The notes: generated from the letters alone by a model not told the origin. 64,000 nt of DNA from Streptomyces pyxinicus (GCF_024753135.1 NZ_JANUGP010000018.1:98087-162086); one strand, 5' to 3'. Shown: positions 1 to 9,996, numbered from the stretch's first letter. Numbers and translations: made by a program.

Positions 1-400
1 GGGCGGCCGGGTCGGCGGCGGCCGGGCTCGGGACGCCCTTGACGGAGCCGTCGGGGCCGAGGAAGGCAGGGTCGCCGCCGGGGACCATGCCGAGCTGCCG
101 GGCGCGGCGCTGGAGGGCGTCGGGGGCCGAGTAGGCGTCGATGTCCCGCTGGAGCGCCTGTTCCTGGTCGGTGAGGTTCTTCGTCCGCTTCTCCAGGTCG
201 GCGAGCTTGAACGAGCCTTCGCTGAGGGCGGAGTTCAGCACCAGCAGTCCGATGAGGCCGCCGCCCAGGAGCAGGACGACGAGCAGGACGAAGGGGGTGC
301 GGGCCGCCTTCGCGCGGCCGGCCGGGAGAAGTCGGGCGAGCCGGGCCGCCCTGCCCCTCAGCTCGGGTTTCCCGCTCCTCGGCTGCGGTTTCCTACCCAC
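1..400 (-). CDS. ftsL: Cell division protein FtsL (3' end outside window)
   Basis: Small bitopic divisome protein that pairs with the FtsB and FtsQ family proteins to activate septal peptidoglycan synthesis. The frame opens at a GTG (398-400) behind a GGGAGGAG ribosome-binding site and runs off the left edge after about 133 codons. A basic cytoplasmic tail (about 30 residues) is followed by one hydrophobic segment (roughly residues 36-57, containing FVLLVVLLLGGGL) and then a heptad-like extracytoplasmic stretch (LADLEKRTKNLTDQEQALQR) typical of FtsL coiled coils. It lies 42 nt downstream of rsmH on the same strand, the usual dcw order rsmH-ftsL-ftsI. FtsL sequences diverge quickly, so the call rests on topology and position. 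Confidence 0.85.
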   Translation of the reverse strand, partial: MGRKPQPRSGKPELRGRAARLARLLPAGRAKAARTPFVLLVVLLLGGGLIGLLVLNSALSEGSFKLADLEKRTKNLTDQEQALQRDIDAYSAPDALQRRARQLGMVPGGDPAFLGPDGSVKGVPSPAAADPAA

Positions 401-442
401 CGCTCCTCCCGTGGCCTGGACAGGCCGGCCGACCCCTGTGGC

Positions 443-1399
443 TCACTCGGCGTCCCTCCTGATGCGTTCGGCGCCGCGCAGCCGGGCCGGCGCGGCCCGG
501 CGGTTCTCGGCGATCTCTTCCTCGGTGGGAAGTTCGGCACCACGGGTGAGCAGCTTGAGTCTCGGCTGGTAGCGCTCGGGCACGACCGGCAGCCCGGGCG
601 GCGCGGTGGAGGCGGCCCCGGCCGCGAACACCTGCTTCACCAGGCGGTCTTCGAGCGAGTGGTACGACAGCACCGCGACGCGTCCGCCGACGTCGAGCGC
701 CTTCACGGCGGCCGGGATCGCCCGCTCCAGGACGGACAGCTCGCCGTTGACCTCGATGCGCAGCGCCTGGAAGGTGCGCTTGGCCGGGTTGCCGCCGGTG
801 CGCTTGGCGGCCTGCGGCAGCGAGTCCCGGATCAGCTCGACCAGTCGGGCGCTGTTCGAGAACGGCTCCTTCTCGCGCTCGCGGACGACGGCGGAGACGA
901 TCCGCTTGGCCTGCTTCTCCTCGCCGTACGCGCGCAGGATGCGCACGAGTTCGCCGGCGGGATAGGTGTTGAGGACCTCGGCGGCGCTGATGCCGGTCGT
1001 CTGGTCCATGCGCATGTCCAGGGGGGCGTCCTGGGCGTAGGCGAAGCCGCGGTCGGCCTCGTCCAGTTGCATGGAGGAGACGCCGAGGTCGAAGAGGACG
1101 CCCTGCACATGGGGGACGCCGAGCCGGTCGAGGACGTCGGGCAGCTCGTCGTAGACGGCGTGTACCAGGGTGGCGCGCTCACCGTGGGGCGCGAGGCGCT
1201 CACCGGACAGGCGCAGTGCCTCCTTGTCCCGGTCGAGGCCGATGAGCCGGGCCTCGGGGAACCGGTCGAGCAGCGCCTCGCTGTGGCCGCCGAGGCCGAG
1301 GGTGCAGTCGACGACCACCGCTCCCGGGCGCTCCAGTGCGGGTGCCAGCAGGTCCAGGCACCGCTGGAGCATCACCGGGACGTGTCGACTCTGGCTCAA
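443..1399 (-). CDS. rsmH: 16S rRNA (cytosine1402-N4)-methyltransferase RsmH (MraW)
   Basis: Uses S-adenosylmethionine to methylate N4 of C1402 in 16S rRNA in the decoding centre. The 318-residue product has the family N-terminus HVPVMLQRCLDLL, SAM-binding motif I VVDCTLGLGGHSEAL (about residues 29-43), and family blocks FDLGVSSMQLDEADRGFAY and GGNPAKRTFQALRIEVN; the length is normal. The start is a TTG: an in-frame TGA lies four codons upstream, and the next candidate (GTG, codon 9) would cut into the conserved HVPVML block. It is the first dcw gene here. No mraZ precedes it; the upstream neighbour is a divergent carbonic anhydrase. Confidence 0.97.
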   Translation of the reverse strand: MSQSRHVPVMLQRCLDLLAPALERPGAVVVDCTLGLGGHSEALLDRFPEARLIGLDRDKEALRLSGERLAPHGERATLVHAVYDELPDVLDRLGVPHVQGVLFDLGVSSMQLDEADRGFAYAQDAPLDMRMDQTTGISAAEVLNTYPAGELVRILRAYGEEKQAKRIVSAVVREREKEPFSNSARLVELIRDSLPQAAKRTGGNPAKRTFQALRIEVNGELSVLERAIPAAVKALDVGGRVAVLSYHSLEDRLVKQVFAAGAASTAPPGLPVVPERYQPRLKLLTRGAELPTEEEIAENRRAAPARLRGAERIRRDAE

Positions 1400-1819
1400 G
1401 GAGGCCTCTCAGGATCCGGCGTGGAGCACACGCACCGCCGGGTCCCCGCTCGCTCGTGAGGAGGCGGGCCGCCGGCGCCGGAAGCGTCAGCCGACCGGGA
1501 GCGGGAGGAGGCCGAGCCGTACGTGCGCGCCGCGCACGTGGGGAGACTTGTCCGGGCGGATGCCGGGGTCTCCGGGGGTTTCACCAGCAGGGAGCGCCGC
1601 GCCTCCCGCTTCGCGTCACTTTAGTCCACCCTGTCTCGCGGTCAATCAACCGGCCTGCGCGTCGCGCACCGCCGCGCGGTGGACGCCGCGATTCGTCTCG
1701 TTTCACTCGTCCGGCCCGGGTTCGCCCCCGTGTGGGTTAGCTCACAACAAGCCACGATGACGTTCTTTGTCCGCTCTCACAGCAGGCCGGGCTGCCCGGT
1801 GACCAGTAACGTCGTCGGT
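1400..1819. other. Divergent intergenic region between rsmH and carbonic anhydrase
   Basis: This 420-nt gap carries the promoters of the two divergent genes. Besides the candidate rsmH promoter, TAACGT (1807-1812) ends 7 nt before the carbonic anhydrase ATG and suggests a leaderless transcript. There is no mraZ-like frame and no other coding signal that I would support; frames open through here are antisense or GC artefacts. Confidence 0.6.
1618..1645 (-). promoter_or_regulatory. Candidate housekeeping promoter for rsmH and the dcw cluster
   Basis: On the minus strand, TTGACC (1640-1645) and TAAAGT (1618-1623) are separated by 16 nt, a good match to the principal sigma factor consensus. It would give an untranslated leader of about 210 nt before rsmH. 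Inferred from sequence only. Confidence 0.5.
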
Positions 1820-2368
1820 ATGACGACTTCTGCAGCGGCACCCACTGGTTCCGAAGGCGCCATAACGGTAGGCGGCGCCGTGACCGACCGGCTGGTGGAG
1901 GCGAACGAGCACTACGCCGAGGCCTTCACCGACCCCGGCATGGACGCCCGTCCGGTCCTCCACGTCGCCGTCGTGGCCTGCATGGACGCCCGTCTCGACC
2001 TGCACGCCGCGCTGGGCCTTGAGCTGGGCGACTGTCACACCATCCGCAACGCCGGCGGGGTGGTGACCGACGACGTGATCCGCTCGCTGACCATCAGCCA
2101 GCGCAAGCTCGGCACCCGCAGCGTGGTGCTGATCCACCACACGAACTGCGGTCTGGAGGCTCTCACCGAGGACTTCCGCAGCGAGCTGGAGATGGAGGTC
2201 GGCCAGCGTCCGGCATGGGCGGTGGAGTCCTTCCGGGACGTGGACCAGGACGTCCGGCAGTCCATGCAGCGGGTGCGCACCTCGCCGTTCCTGCTGCACA
2301 AGGAGGACGTGCGCGGATTCGTCTTCGACGTGCGCACCGGTCTGCTGCGCGAGGTCGACCCGGCCTGA
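1820..2368 (+). CDS. Beta-class carbonic anhydrase
   Basis: Zinc enzyme interconverting CO2 and bicarbonate. The 182-residue product shows the beta-CA signatures: CMDAR (Cys54, Asp56, Arg58; zinc ligand plus the Asp-Arg dyad), IRNAGG, and HHTNCG (His107 and Cys110, the other zinc ligands). This short form is widespread in actinobacteria. I chose the ATG at 1820, not the longer frame from 1679, because the extra 47 residues are unconserved in character and because TAACGT sits 7 nt upstream of this ATG, as expected for a leaderless message. It is transcribed away from rsmH. The stop codon lies inside an 18-bp tandem repeat. Confidence 0.92.
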   Translation: MTTSAAAPTGSEGAITVGGAVTDRLVEANEHYAEAFTDPGMDARPVLHVAVVACMDARLDLHAALGLELGDCHTIRNAGGVVTDDVIRSLTISQRKLGTRSVVLIHHTNCGLEALTEDFRSELEMEVGQRPAWAVESFRDVDQDVRQSMQRVRTSPFLLHKEDVRGFVFDVRTGLLREVDPA

Positions 2369-2417
2369 CCGGTCGCCGCGACCTCACCGGCCGTCGCGAC
2401 CTCACCGGCCGTCCCGG
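2364..2417. repeat. 18-bp tandem repeat, about three copies
   Basis: Three adjacent copies of an 18-bp unit close to CTCACCGGCCGTCGCGAC, the first and last copies diverged. The array starts at the carbonic anhydrase stop codon and runs into the following gap; translated in frame it would read LTGRRD repeats. Confidence 0.7.
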
Positions 2418-2674
2418 TCCGGCCGTCCGCCCCGGTCCGGCCGGCCGCCCACTCCGGACTCCACCCTCCCTATATCGAAAACACGGTCGAAAAGCACGTA
2501 AGGCCGACTTCGTGCGGGCAGTTGTCCACAGGCGGTGACACGAATCGGTAACGGCGGCAAGAATGCGGGTGTGACGTCACGCGGAACCGTTGCCGCGTGG
2601 TGTCCGTGTTTCGGGGTGGGCCGGTTTCGCATCGCAGAGCGTCGGCCCGGAAAGAACGGGCCGAGGAGGGCCGG
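2369..2674. other. Intergenic region upstream of the MoxR operon
   Basis: This gap holds the tail of the 18-bp repeat and then an unusually A-rich patch (about 2471-2503) with two TCGAAAA sites 12 bp apart (2475-2481 and 2487-2493), followed by more ordinary sequence to the AGGAGGG ribosome-binding site at about 2664. The A-rich direct repeat is the likeliest regulatory target for the operon. No gene is evident. Confidence 0.45.
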
Positions 2675-3714
<1,040 letters not shown>

Positions 3715-3715
<1 letters not shown>

Positions 3716-5076
3716 TGAGCGCCGGGGGGGCGGGGCAGCCGGAGCCCGACCGCGGAGAGGCGGGCGGTGTCCGTACGGCCCTGGCGGGGCTCACCACCCG
3801 CGGCCGGTCCTTCCTGGCGGCCGGGATCGCCGCCGCGGTCTGCGCCTACGTCCTCGGCCAGAGCGACCTGCTGCGGGTCGGGCTGCTGCTGGCCGCGCTG
3901 CCGCTGGTCTGCGCGCTCGTGCTGTACCGCACCCGCTACCGGGTGGCGGCGACCCGCCGGCTCTCCCCCGCGCGCGCGGCGGCCGGCAGCGAGGCCCGGG
4001 TCCAGCTGCGCATGGAGAACGTCTCCCGGCTGCCCACCGGTCTGCTGATGCTCCAGGACCGGGTGCCCTACGTCCTGGGGCCCCGGCCCCGTTTCGTGCT
4101 GGACCGGGTCGAGCCGGGCGGGCACCGCGAGGTGTCCTACCGGGTCCGCTCCGACCTGCGCGGCCGCTATCCGCTGGGCCCGCTCCAGCTGCGGCTGACG
4201 GACCCGTTCGGGATGTGCGAGCTGACCCGCTCCTTCTCGACGCACGACACACTGACCGTCGTCCCGCGCGTGACACCGCTGGCCCCGGTGCGGTTCGGCG
4301 GCGAGGCCAAGGGCCCCGGCGACGGACGGCAGCGCTCACTGGCCCTGGCCGGCGACGACGACGTCATCCCGCGCGGCTACCGGTACGGCGACGATCTGCG
4401 CCGCGTGCACTGGCGGTCCACCGCGCGCTACGGCGAGCTGATGGTGCGCCGCGAGGAGCAGCCCCGGCGTTCGCGGTGCACGGTGCTGCTGGACACCCGG
4501 GGCGGCGCCTTCGAGGGCGCGGGCCCCGACGCGGCCTTCGAGTGGGCGGTCGCGGGCGCCGCCTCGGTGCTGGTGCACATGCTCGAACGCGGCTTCACCG
4601 TACGGCTGCTGACGGACAGTGGCGCTGCGGTGCCCGGCGAGGGCGCCGACGGGTTCGCGGGCGCCGGGCAGGACGCGGCGGAGGCGGCCGGGCTGATGAT
4701 GGACACCCTGGCGGTGATCGACCACTCCGACGGCGCGGGTCTGTCCCGGGCCTACGACCTGCTGCGCGGCGGCAACGAGGGCCTGCTGGTCGCCTTCCTC
4801 GGCGATCTGGACGAGGAGCAGGCCACGACGGCCGCCAAGATGAGCCGCCGCGGCGGCGGTGCCGTCGCCTTCGTCCTGGACCCGGACACTTGGACCCGGG
4901 AGCCGGGCGACGTGCCCCGGGCGGGCGACCGGCACCCGGAGCGGCTGCGGATGCTGCGCGAGGCGGGCTGGACGGCGTTGAGCGTGCCGCGCGGCGCCTC
5001 GCTGGAGGAGTTGTGGCGGCAGGCGGAGCGGGAGCGGTCGGGTCTGACCGCCGTCGGCGGGGAGGCCCGGGGATGA
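3715..5076 (+). CDS. DUF58 domain membrane protein
   Basis: Partner of the MoxR ATPase. Two adjacent hydrophobic segments near the N-terminus (about residues 28-65) are followed by a beta-rich segment and the DUF58 core, including DDVIPRGYRYGDDLRRVHW and STARYGELMVRREEQ, and a von Willebrand-like C-terminal part (TVLLDTRGG). It is 453 residues from the ATG at 3715, or one codon longer from GTG 3712. It starts on the stop of the MoxR gene and its own stop overlaps the next ATG (ATGA), so the three genes form a tightly coupled operon. No enzymatic activity is established for DUF58; a scaffold or substrate-presenting role is inference. Confidence 0.9.
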
Positions 5077-7457
5077 GCGGACGGGCACGCCTCGCCCTGT
5101 GTGCCGCCGTGGCCACGCTGATGGCCTCGTGCGCGCTGCTGCCGCTGGTGGCCGAGCCGACCTGGCTGCTGCAACTGGTGCCGCTGGCGGCCGTGCAGAC
5201 CGGCGTGGGGGTGGCCGCCCGGCGGGTGCCGCTGGGCCGGCCGCTGACGGTGGCGGCCCAGGTGCTGGCCACCTTGCTGCTGCTGACCCTGGTCTTCGCC
5301 CGGGACCACGCGATCGCCGGCCTGCTGCCCGGCCCGGACACCTTCCGCTTCCTCGCCGACCTGCTCCGGCAGGGCTCGGACGACGTCAGCCAGTACGCCA
5401 TACCGGCGCCGCTCACCGAGGGCATCAAGCTGATGCTGATCGGCGGTGTGCTGCTGATCGGGCTGCTGGTGGACACGCTCGCGGTGACCTTCCGCAGCGC
5501 CGCCCCGGCCGGGCTGCCGCTGCTCGCGCTGTACTCGGTGGCCGCAGGACTGTCCGACGGCGGGGCCGACTGGCTGTGGTTCCTGGTGGCGGCGGCCGGC
5601 TATCTGACGCTGCTGCTCGCCGAGGGCCGGGACCGGCTCGCCCAGTGGGGCCGGGTGTTCGGCGGCGGCCCCCGCCCGCCGGGCTCCGGTGAGCCGGGGG
5701 TCTCGGCACCCGCGCGCACCGGCCGCCGGATCGGGGCGGTCGCCCTCGGCCTGGCCCTGGTGGTGCCGCTGGCGCTGCCCTCGATGCAGGGCGGGCTGCT
5801 GGACGCGGCCGGCGCCGGCGTGGGGGCGGGCAGCGGCGACGGGGGCACGATCTCGGCGGTCAACCCGCTGGTCTCCCTGCGCGACAGCCTGAACACCGAC
5901 AACGACCGGCAGGTGCTGTCCCTGCGGACCAGCACGGACGACATCTCCGACCTGTACCTGCGGATAGTGTCCCTGGACGACTTCGACGGCACCACCTGGA
6001 AGCCGGCCCAGCGGCACATCGTGGGCGTGCCGGACGTCCTGCCGACGCCGACCGGACTGCGCGCGGACGTCAAGCGCGGCAAGGTCACCACGACCGTCAC
6101 GGCGGCGGACTGGTACGCCCAGGACTGGCTGCCGATGCCCTACCCGCCCAGCGCGGTGAAGGTGAGCGGGCGCTGGCGCTACGAGCCGGTCGGCATGACC
6201 CTCGTCGGCGACCACGGGCAGACCACCCGCGGGCAGACCTACCAGGTGACGAGCCTGCACGTGCAGCCGACCGCGGACCAGCTGGCCTCCGCGCCGGAGC
6301 CGTCGGCCGCGCTGCGGCGCGCGTACACGCGGGTGCCGGCCGCGCTGCCGAAGGTCGTCGCCCGTACCGCGAAGAAGGTCACCTCCGGCGCGCGCGGCCA
6401 CTACGAGGAGGCCGTCAAGCTCCAGGACTACTTCGCCGTCACCGGCGGCTTCCAGTACGACACCCAGGTGGAGGTGGGGCGCGGTCCGAACGCCATCGCC
6501 AACTTCCTGCGCGACAAGGAGGGGTTCTGCGTCCACTTCTCCTTCGCGATGGCGGCGATGGCCCGCACCCTGGGCATCCCGGCCCGGGTGGCGGTGGGCT
6601 TCGCGCCCGGCACCCCGCAGGCGAACGGCACGATCGCGGTGAACCAGCGGGACGCGCACGCCTGGCCCGAGCTGTACTTCGAAGGCGTGGGCTGGACCCG
6701 CTTCGAGCCGACACCGACCCGCGGCACCACGCCCTCCTACACGGTGCCCGACTCGCCCGGCACCTCCCAGCCGGAGGACAGCCTGCCCTCCAGGAACACC
6801 TCCTCGGCACCCTCGGCGGCGGCCTCACCGAGCGAGAGCTGCGCGGCGGCGCACGAGGAGCCGGGAGCCTGCGACAGCCCGTCCGCCGCGGTGGTCCCGG
6901 CCGGCGGGGACGACGGTCCGGGCCCCTGGTGGCTCGCATTGACCGCGCTGGGCGCGCTGGTCGTCCTGGCGGTCCCGCTGGCACCGCTGCTGTGGCGGAC
7001 GCGGGTCCGGGGGCGGCGGCTCGGCGGGCATCCACGGAGTCCGGAGGGCGCGGCGGCGCACACCCTGGGCGTGTGGCAGGAGCTGACGGACAGCGCCTGG
7101 GACCACGGCATCACCCCCGACGACTCGCTGACGCCACGCGGGGCGGCGGCCCGGATCGTACGGCTCGGCGGCCTGGACGCGGCGGCCGGGGAGGCGGTGC
7201 ACCGGGTGGCGGACGCGGTGGAGCAGGTGCTGTACGCACCCCGGCCGCGACCGGCGACGGGGGTGGCAGGGGACGCCCGCCGGGTGATCGAGGCCCTGCG
7301 TGCCTCGGCGGGCGTCGGCACCCGCCTGCGGGCCCTCTTCCTCCCCCGCTCGGCCGCCCGCCTCCTATGGACGGCTTCCGCTCGCTGGTCGTCCTTCACC
7401 ACCCGAGTGACCGCGTTCCGCCCGACCCTGCGGAGAGCTTCCGGGCAGCGGGGGTAG
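5073..7457 (+). CDS. Transglutaminase-like membrane protein (TgpA type, DUF3488/DUF4129)
   Basis: A 794-residue polytopic protein with about six N-terminal transmembrane segments, a large external papain-like transglutaminase domain, a Ser/Pro-rich linker, a further membrane segment near 6931-6990 and a cytoplasmic DUF4129-like tail. The catalytic region reads EGFCVHFSFAMAAMARTLG (Cys near residue 486) and RDAHAWPELYFEGVGWTRF (His near 529). The start is the ATG at 5073 overlapping the DUF58 stop; in-frame sequence further upstream belongs to the DUF58 gene read in another frame. With MoxR and DUF58 this is a conserved actinobacterial trio beside the dcw cluster. The substrate is unknown; a protein cross-linking or proteolytic role at the envelope is inference. 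Confidence 0.92.
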   Translation: MSGRARLALCAAVATLMASCALLPLVAEPTWLLQLVPLAAVQTGVGVAARRVPLGRPLTVAAQVLATLLLLTLVFARDHAIAGLLPGPDTFRFLADLLRQGSDDVSQYAIPAPLTEGIKLMLIGGVLLIGLLVDTLAVTFRSAAPAGLPLLALYSVAAGLSDGGADWLWFLVAAAGYLTLLLAEGRDRLAQWGRVFGGGPRPPGSGEPGVSAPARTGRRIGAVALGLALVVPLALPSMQGGLLDAAGAGVGAGSGDGGTISAVNPLVSLRDSLNTDNDRQVLSLRTSTDDISDLYLRIVSLDDFDGTTWKPAQRHIVGVPDVLPTPTGLRADVKRGKVTTTVTAADWYAQDWLPMPYPPSAVKVSGRWRYEPVGMTLVGDHGQTTRGQTYQVTSLHVQPTADQLASAPEPSAALRRAYTRVPAALPKVVARTAKKVTSGARGHYEEAVKLQDYFAVTGGFQYDTQVEVGRGPNAIANFLRDKEGFCVHFSFAMAAMARTLGIPARVAVGFAPGTPQANGTIAVNQRDAHAWPELYFEGVGWTRFEPTPTRGTTPSYTVPDSPGTSQPEDSLPSRNTSSAPSAAASPSESCAAAHEEPGACDSPSAAVVPAGGDDGPGPWWLALTALGALVVLAVPLAPLLWRTRVRGRRLGGHPRSPEGAAAHTLGVWQELTDSAWDHGITPDDSLTPRGAAARIVRLGGLDAAAGEAVHRVADAVEQVLYAPRPRPATGVAGDARRVIEALRASAGVGTRLRALFLPRSAARLLWTASARWSSFTTRVTAFRPTLRRASGQRG

Positions 7458-7800
7458 CGGGGCCCGGGCGCCGGGCGGCCGGGCGCCGAGCCGAGGCCGG
7501 TGGCGGCCGTTCGGCCGGGGCGTCGGGCGGCGACCGCCGGGGTCGTGCGGCCATGGCGCCGGACGACGCCCGGCGGGGCTGCGCGACTCCCGCCGCCGAC
7601 AGCGGCTGGTGATCGCAGGGCGGACCACTCGCGGGACAGGCGCCCGGCCGTCTGCGGACGGTGGCGTGGTGGCGGCCCCGAGGCGGTCGGCAGGTGAGCA
7701 CCCCGCCGTGCCAGATGGACCGCCGCCCCCGACGCCCCCGGCATGCGTGAGGGGTGACCACCGAGCGGTGGTCACGGAGTTCGATGAGGACCGGTAGGGC
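7458..7800. other. Convergent intergenic region with no gene
   Basis: The transglutaminase gene (plus) and the DUF3040 gene (minus) end towards each other. The sequence is very G+C rich and the open frames across it lack ribosome-binding sites and recognisable products. Its one distinct element is the palindrome at 7754-7775. Confidence 0.6.
7754..7775. terminator. Perfect 10-bp inverted repeat, probable bidirectional terminator
   Basis: GTGACCACCG and CGGTGGTCAC flank a 2-nt centre between convergent genes. No T-run follows, which is common for Streptomyces terminators. The very short spacer would also suit a protein-binding dyad. Confidence 0.45.
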
Positions 7801-8184
7801 CTAGTGGCCCTGTTCGTCGCGGCGGCGCTGCCAGCGCTCCTCGATTCGGTCCATCACGGAGCGCTTGGGCCGGGCCTGGCGGCGGACGGCGCCCGCGGGC
7901 TGCTCGCCCGGCTTGGGGGCCTTGCGCCAGCCGGTGACGGCCAGTACGGCACAGCCCAGCATGACGAGGAAGCCCACCACACTGACCCAGATCAGCTGCG
8001 CGACCATTCCGGCCATGAGGAGCGCGATACCCACGAGGAAGCCTGCGACCGCCTGGTAGACCCGCCGCCGGGTGTACGTACGCAGCCCGCTTCCCTCGAG
8101 CGCCGACGCGAACTTGGGATCTTCGGCGTACAGCGCTCGCTCCATCTGCTCGAGCATGCGCTGCTCGTGCTCCGAGAGCGGCAC
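7801..8184 (-). CDS. DUF3040 small membrane protein
   Basis: Actinobacteria-specific 127-residue protein. The N-terminus MPLSEHEQRMLEQMERALYAEDPKF is the DUF3040 hallmark; two hydrophobic segments follow (AVAGFLVGIALLMAGMVAQL and VSVVGFLVMLGCAVLAV), then a basic tail rich in Arg/Lys. The GTG start has a strong GAGGAGGA site upstream. Close relatives sit beside the dcw cluster in Streptomyces, so a role in growth or septation is plausible, but nothing in the sequence shows a mechanism. Confidence 0.92.
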   Translation of the reverse strand: MPLSEHEQRMLEQMERALYAEDPKFASALEGSGLRTYTRRRVYQAVAGFLVGIALLMAGMVAQLIWVSVVGFLVMLGCAVLAVTGWRKAPKPGEQPAGAVRRQARPKRSVMDRIEERWQRRRDEQGH

Positions 8185-8457
8185 GGAGTCCTCCTCATCG
8201 TGCAGTCGCCGGGGCGACCCGGGGGGTCCCTTCAGGATAGGCAGGGAATCGCCCCCGTGAAACCCGCCCCTCTACGCCATACAGCCAACCGGAATCCGAC
8301 CTGGCCGTCCCGGCTCGCTGAGGCTTCCATTCCCCAGTGGCCGACTCGTCATGCCGGGTGGTGCACCTCGATCATACGGCGCAAACCCCTCGTTCGGGGG
8401 GCTTGTGGCGTACTCCATCCGCCGCCGCGCGCCTGATCAGCGGCGCCCCGGGTGCGC

Positions 8458-9285
8458 TCAGCCCTCGGCGGCACCCGGCGCCTCACCGAGCACGTGCAAC
8501 TGCGTGGCCACGGAGTGGAACGCGGGCAACTCGGCGGTGGCGGCCTCCAGCTGGAGCAGCGCGTCGAGGGCACCGGGCTCGGTGTCCACCAGGACGCCGG
8601 GCACCAGGTCGGCGAAGACCCGCACGCCGTGCACGGCACCGACCCGCAGACCGGCGCCCTCGACCAGCGCGGTGAGCTGCTCGGCGGTGAAGCGGCGCGG
8701 CACCGGGTCGCCCTCGCCCCAGCGGCCGTCGGGGTCGCCGAGGGCCTGCCGGGCCTCCGTGAAGTGACCGGCGAGGGCGCGGGCGAGCACGGCGCCGCCG
8801 AGGCCGGCCGCGAGCAGACTGAGGACGCCCTCGGGGCGCAGCGCGGCGACCGCGTTGCGGATGCCCTCGGCCGGGTCGTCCACGTACTCCAGGACGCCGT
8901 GGCACAGCACGGCGTCGTACCCGCCGCGCTCGGCGACGTCGAACAGGCCGAGGGCGTCGCCCTGCAGGCCCTTGACGCGGTCGGCGACGCCCGCCTCGGC
9001 GGCCCGGCGCTCCAGGGCGAACAGCGCGTTGGGGCTGGGGTCGACCACGGTGACGCGGTGGCCGAGCCGGGCGAGCGGCACGGCGAAGTTGCCGCTGCCG
9101 CCGCCGGTGTCGAGGACGTCCAGCGCATCCCGCCCGGTGGCCTTGACCCGGCGGTCCAGGGCGTCCTGGAGCACCTCCCAGACGACGGCGGTCCGCAGGG
9201 AGGCGCGGGACCGGGAGGAGTCGGAGCGCAGCGACGCCGTCGGGGGGTGCTGGGGTGAGGCGGGCGGGCGCATCGGGTCCGACAC
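8458..9285 (-). CDS. Class I SAM-dependent methyltransferase
   Basis: Rossmann-fold methyltransferase of 275 residues. Motif I is DVLDTGGGSGNFAVPLA (about residues 55-71), followed by the acidic residue after beta2 (VTVVDPSPNAL) and a post-motif block DAVLCHGVLEYVDDP. The GTG start at 9285 has a GAGGAG site about 10 nt upstream; an ATG four codons in is an alternative. The C-terminal half contains no substrate signature that I recognise, so the acceptor is unknown. It is separated by 124 nt from the HEPN gene upstream and 273 nt from DUF3040 downstream, so it may be its own unit. Confidence 0.88.
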   Translation of the reverse strand: MSDPMRPPASPQHPPTASLRSDSSRSRASLRTAVVWEVLQDALDRRVKATGRDALDVLDTGGGSGNFAVPLARLGHRVTVVDPSPNALFALERRAAEAGVADRVKGLQGDALGLFDVAERGGYDAVLCHGVLEYVDDPAEGIRNAVAALRPEGVLSLLAAGLGGAVLARALAGHFTEARQALGDPDGRWGEGDPVPRRFTAEQLTALVEGAGLRVGAVHGVRVFADLVPGVLVDTEPGALDALLQLEAATAELPAFHSVATQLHVLGEAPGAAEG

Positions 9286-9409
9286 GGCAGTTGACTCCTC
9301 GGCAGGGCTGGAAGGCTTCAGGCCACTCCACCCTATTGCCTCCGCCGCCGTGCCGGCCCCTCGCGCGGGGCGCGGCGGCCCCCGTCCCGCACACCGGACG
9401 ACGCGGTGG

Positions 9410-9973
9410 TCAGCCCGCGTCCGGGAGGTCGCCGCGCGTGTCCGGGCCGGCCCGCTCCCCGGCCTCCCGGCGGGGCGGGGGCAGCACCGGCTGGAGGACG
9501 AGCATCCGCTCCACGAGGCGCAGGAAGACCGCCACGTCCCTGATCAGGTCGTCGGCGTCGCGGCGGCTCGCGGCGCCCCGGATGCCGGCCTCGGCGCGGG
9601 CCCGGCGGGCGGCGCCGGAGGCGAACAGGGCGCTCCACTCGGTCAGCTCGGGGGCGATCTCGGGCAGCACCTCCCAGGCGCTGCGGATGCGGGCCCGGCG
9701 ACGCGACGAGGTCTCCGGGCGGCCCCGGGCGGCGAGCACGGCGGCGGCGGTGCGCAGGGCGGCGAGGTGGGCCGTCGCATAGCGCTCGTTCGGCGCGTCG
9801 AGGGCGGAGGCCTCCTCCAGGCCGGAGCGGGCCTGGCCGAGCAGGTCGAGGGCGGCGGGCGGGGCCGTGGCCCGGCGGAGCACGGGGTGCACGTCGCTCG
9901 CCGGGCCGGTCAGTGAGGGGGCAGGGCCGGTGGCGCGGCGCCGACGGGCGGCGGCTGCGGACGAGTTGGCCAT
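9410..9973 (-). CDS. SAV_6107-family HEPN domain protein
   Basis: A 187-residue, largely helical, Ala/Arg-rich protein. It contains ERYATAHLAALR, in which Arg64-Tyr-Ala-Thr-Ala-His69 fits the R-phi-X3-H motif of HEPN nucleases. The actinobacterial SAV_6107 family carries this domain. The ATG at 9973 has an ideal AGGAGG site 6 nt upstream. No nucleotidyltransferase (MNT) or other obvious antitoxin partner is adjacent; the neighbours are a methyltransferase and a divergent transporter operon. RNase activity is possible from the motif but unproven, and many HEPN proteins are not toxins. Confidence 0.82.
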   Translation of the reverse strand: MANSSAAAARRRRATGPAPSLTGPASDVHPVLRRATAPPAALDLLGQARSGLEEASALDAPNERYATAHLAALRTAAAVLAARGRPETSSRRRARIRSAWEVLPEIAPELTEWSALFASGAARRARAEAGIRGAASRRDADDLIRDVAVFLRLVERMLVLQPVLPPPRREAGERAGPDTRGDLPDAG

Positions 9974-9996
9974 GACGAACCTCCTGTCGTCTGGGT

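Noticed and set aside
1400..1819. Search for mraZ upstream of rsmH
   Set aside because: No frame with MraZ features in the gap or nearby; the adjacent gene is a carbonic anhydrase.
4215..5072. In-frame upstream extension of the transglutaminase gene
   Set aside because: Covers the DUF58 gene in another frame and reads as Arg/Gly-rich nonsense; the ATGA-overlap start at 5073 is correct.
8385..8402. CCCC/GGGG hairpin after the methyltransferase gene
   Set aside because: The stem is only about 4 bp of certain pairing, too weak to list as a terminator although the position is right.
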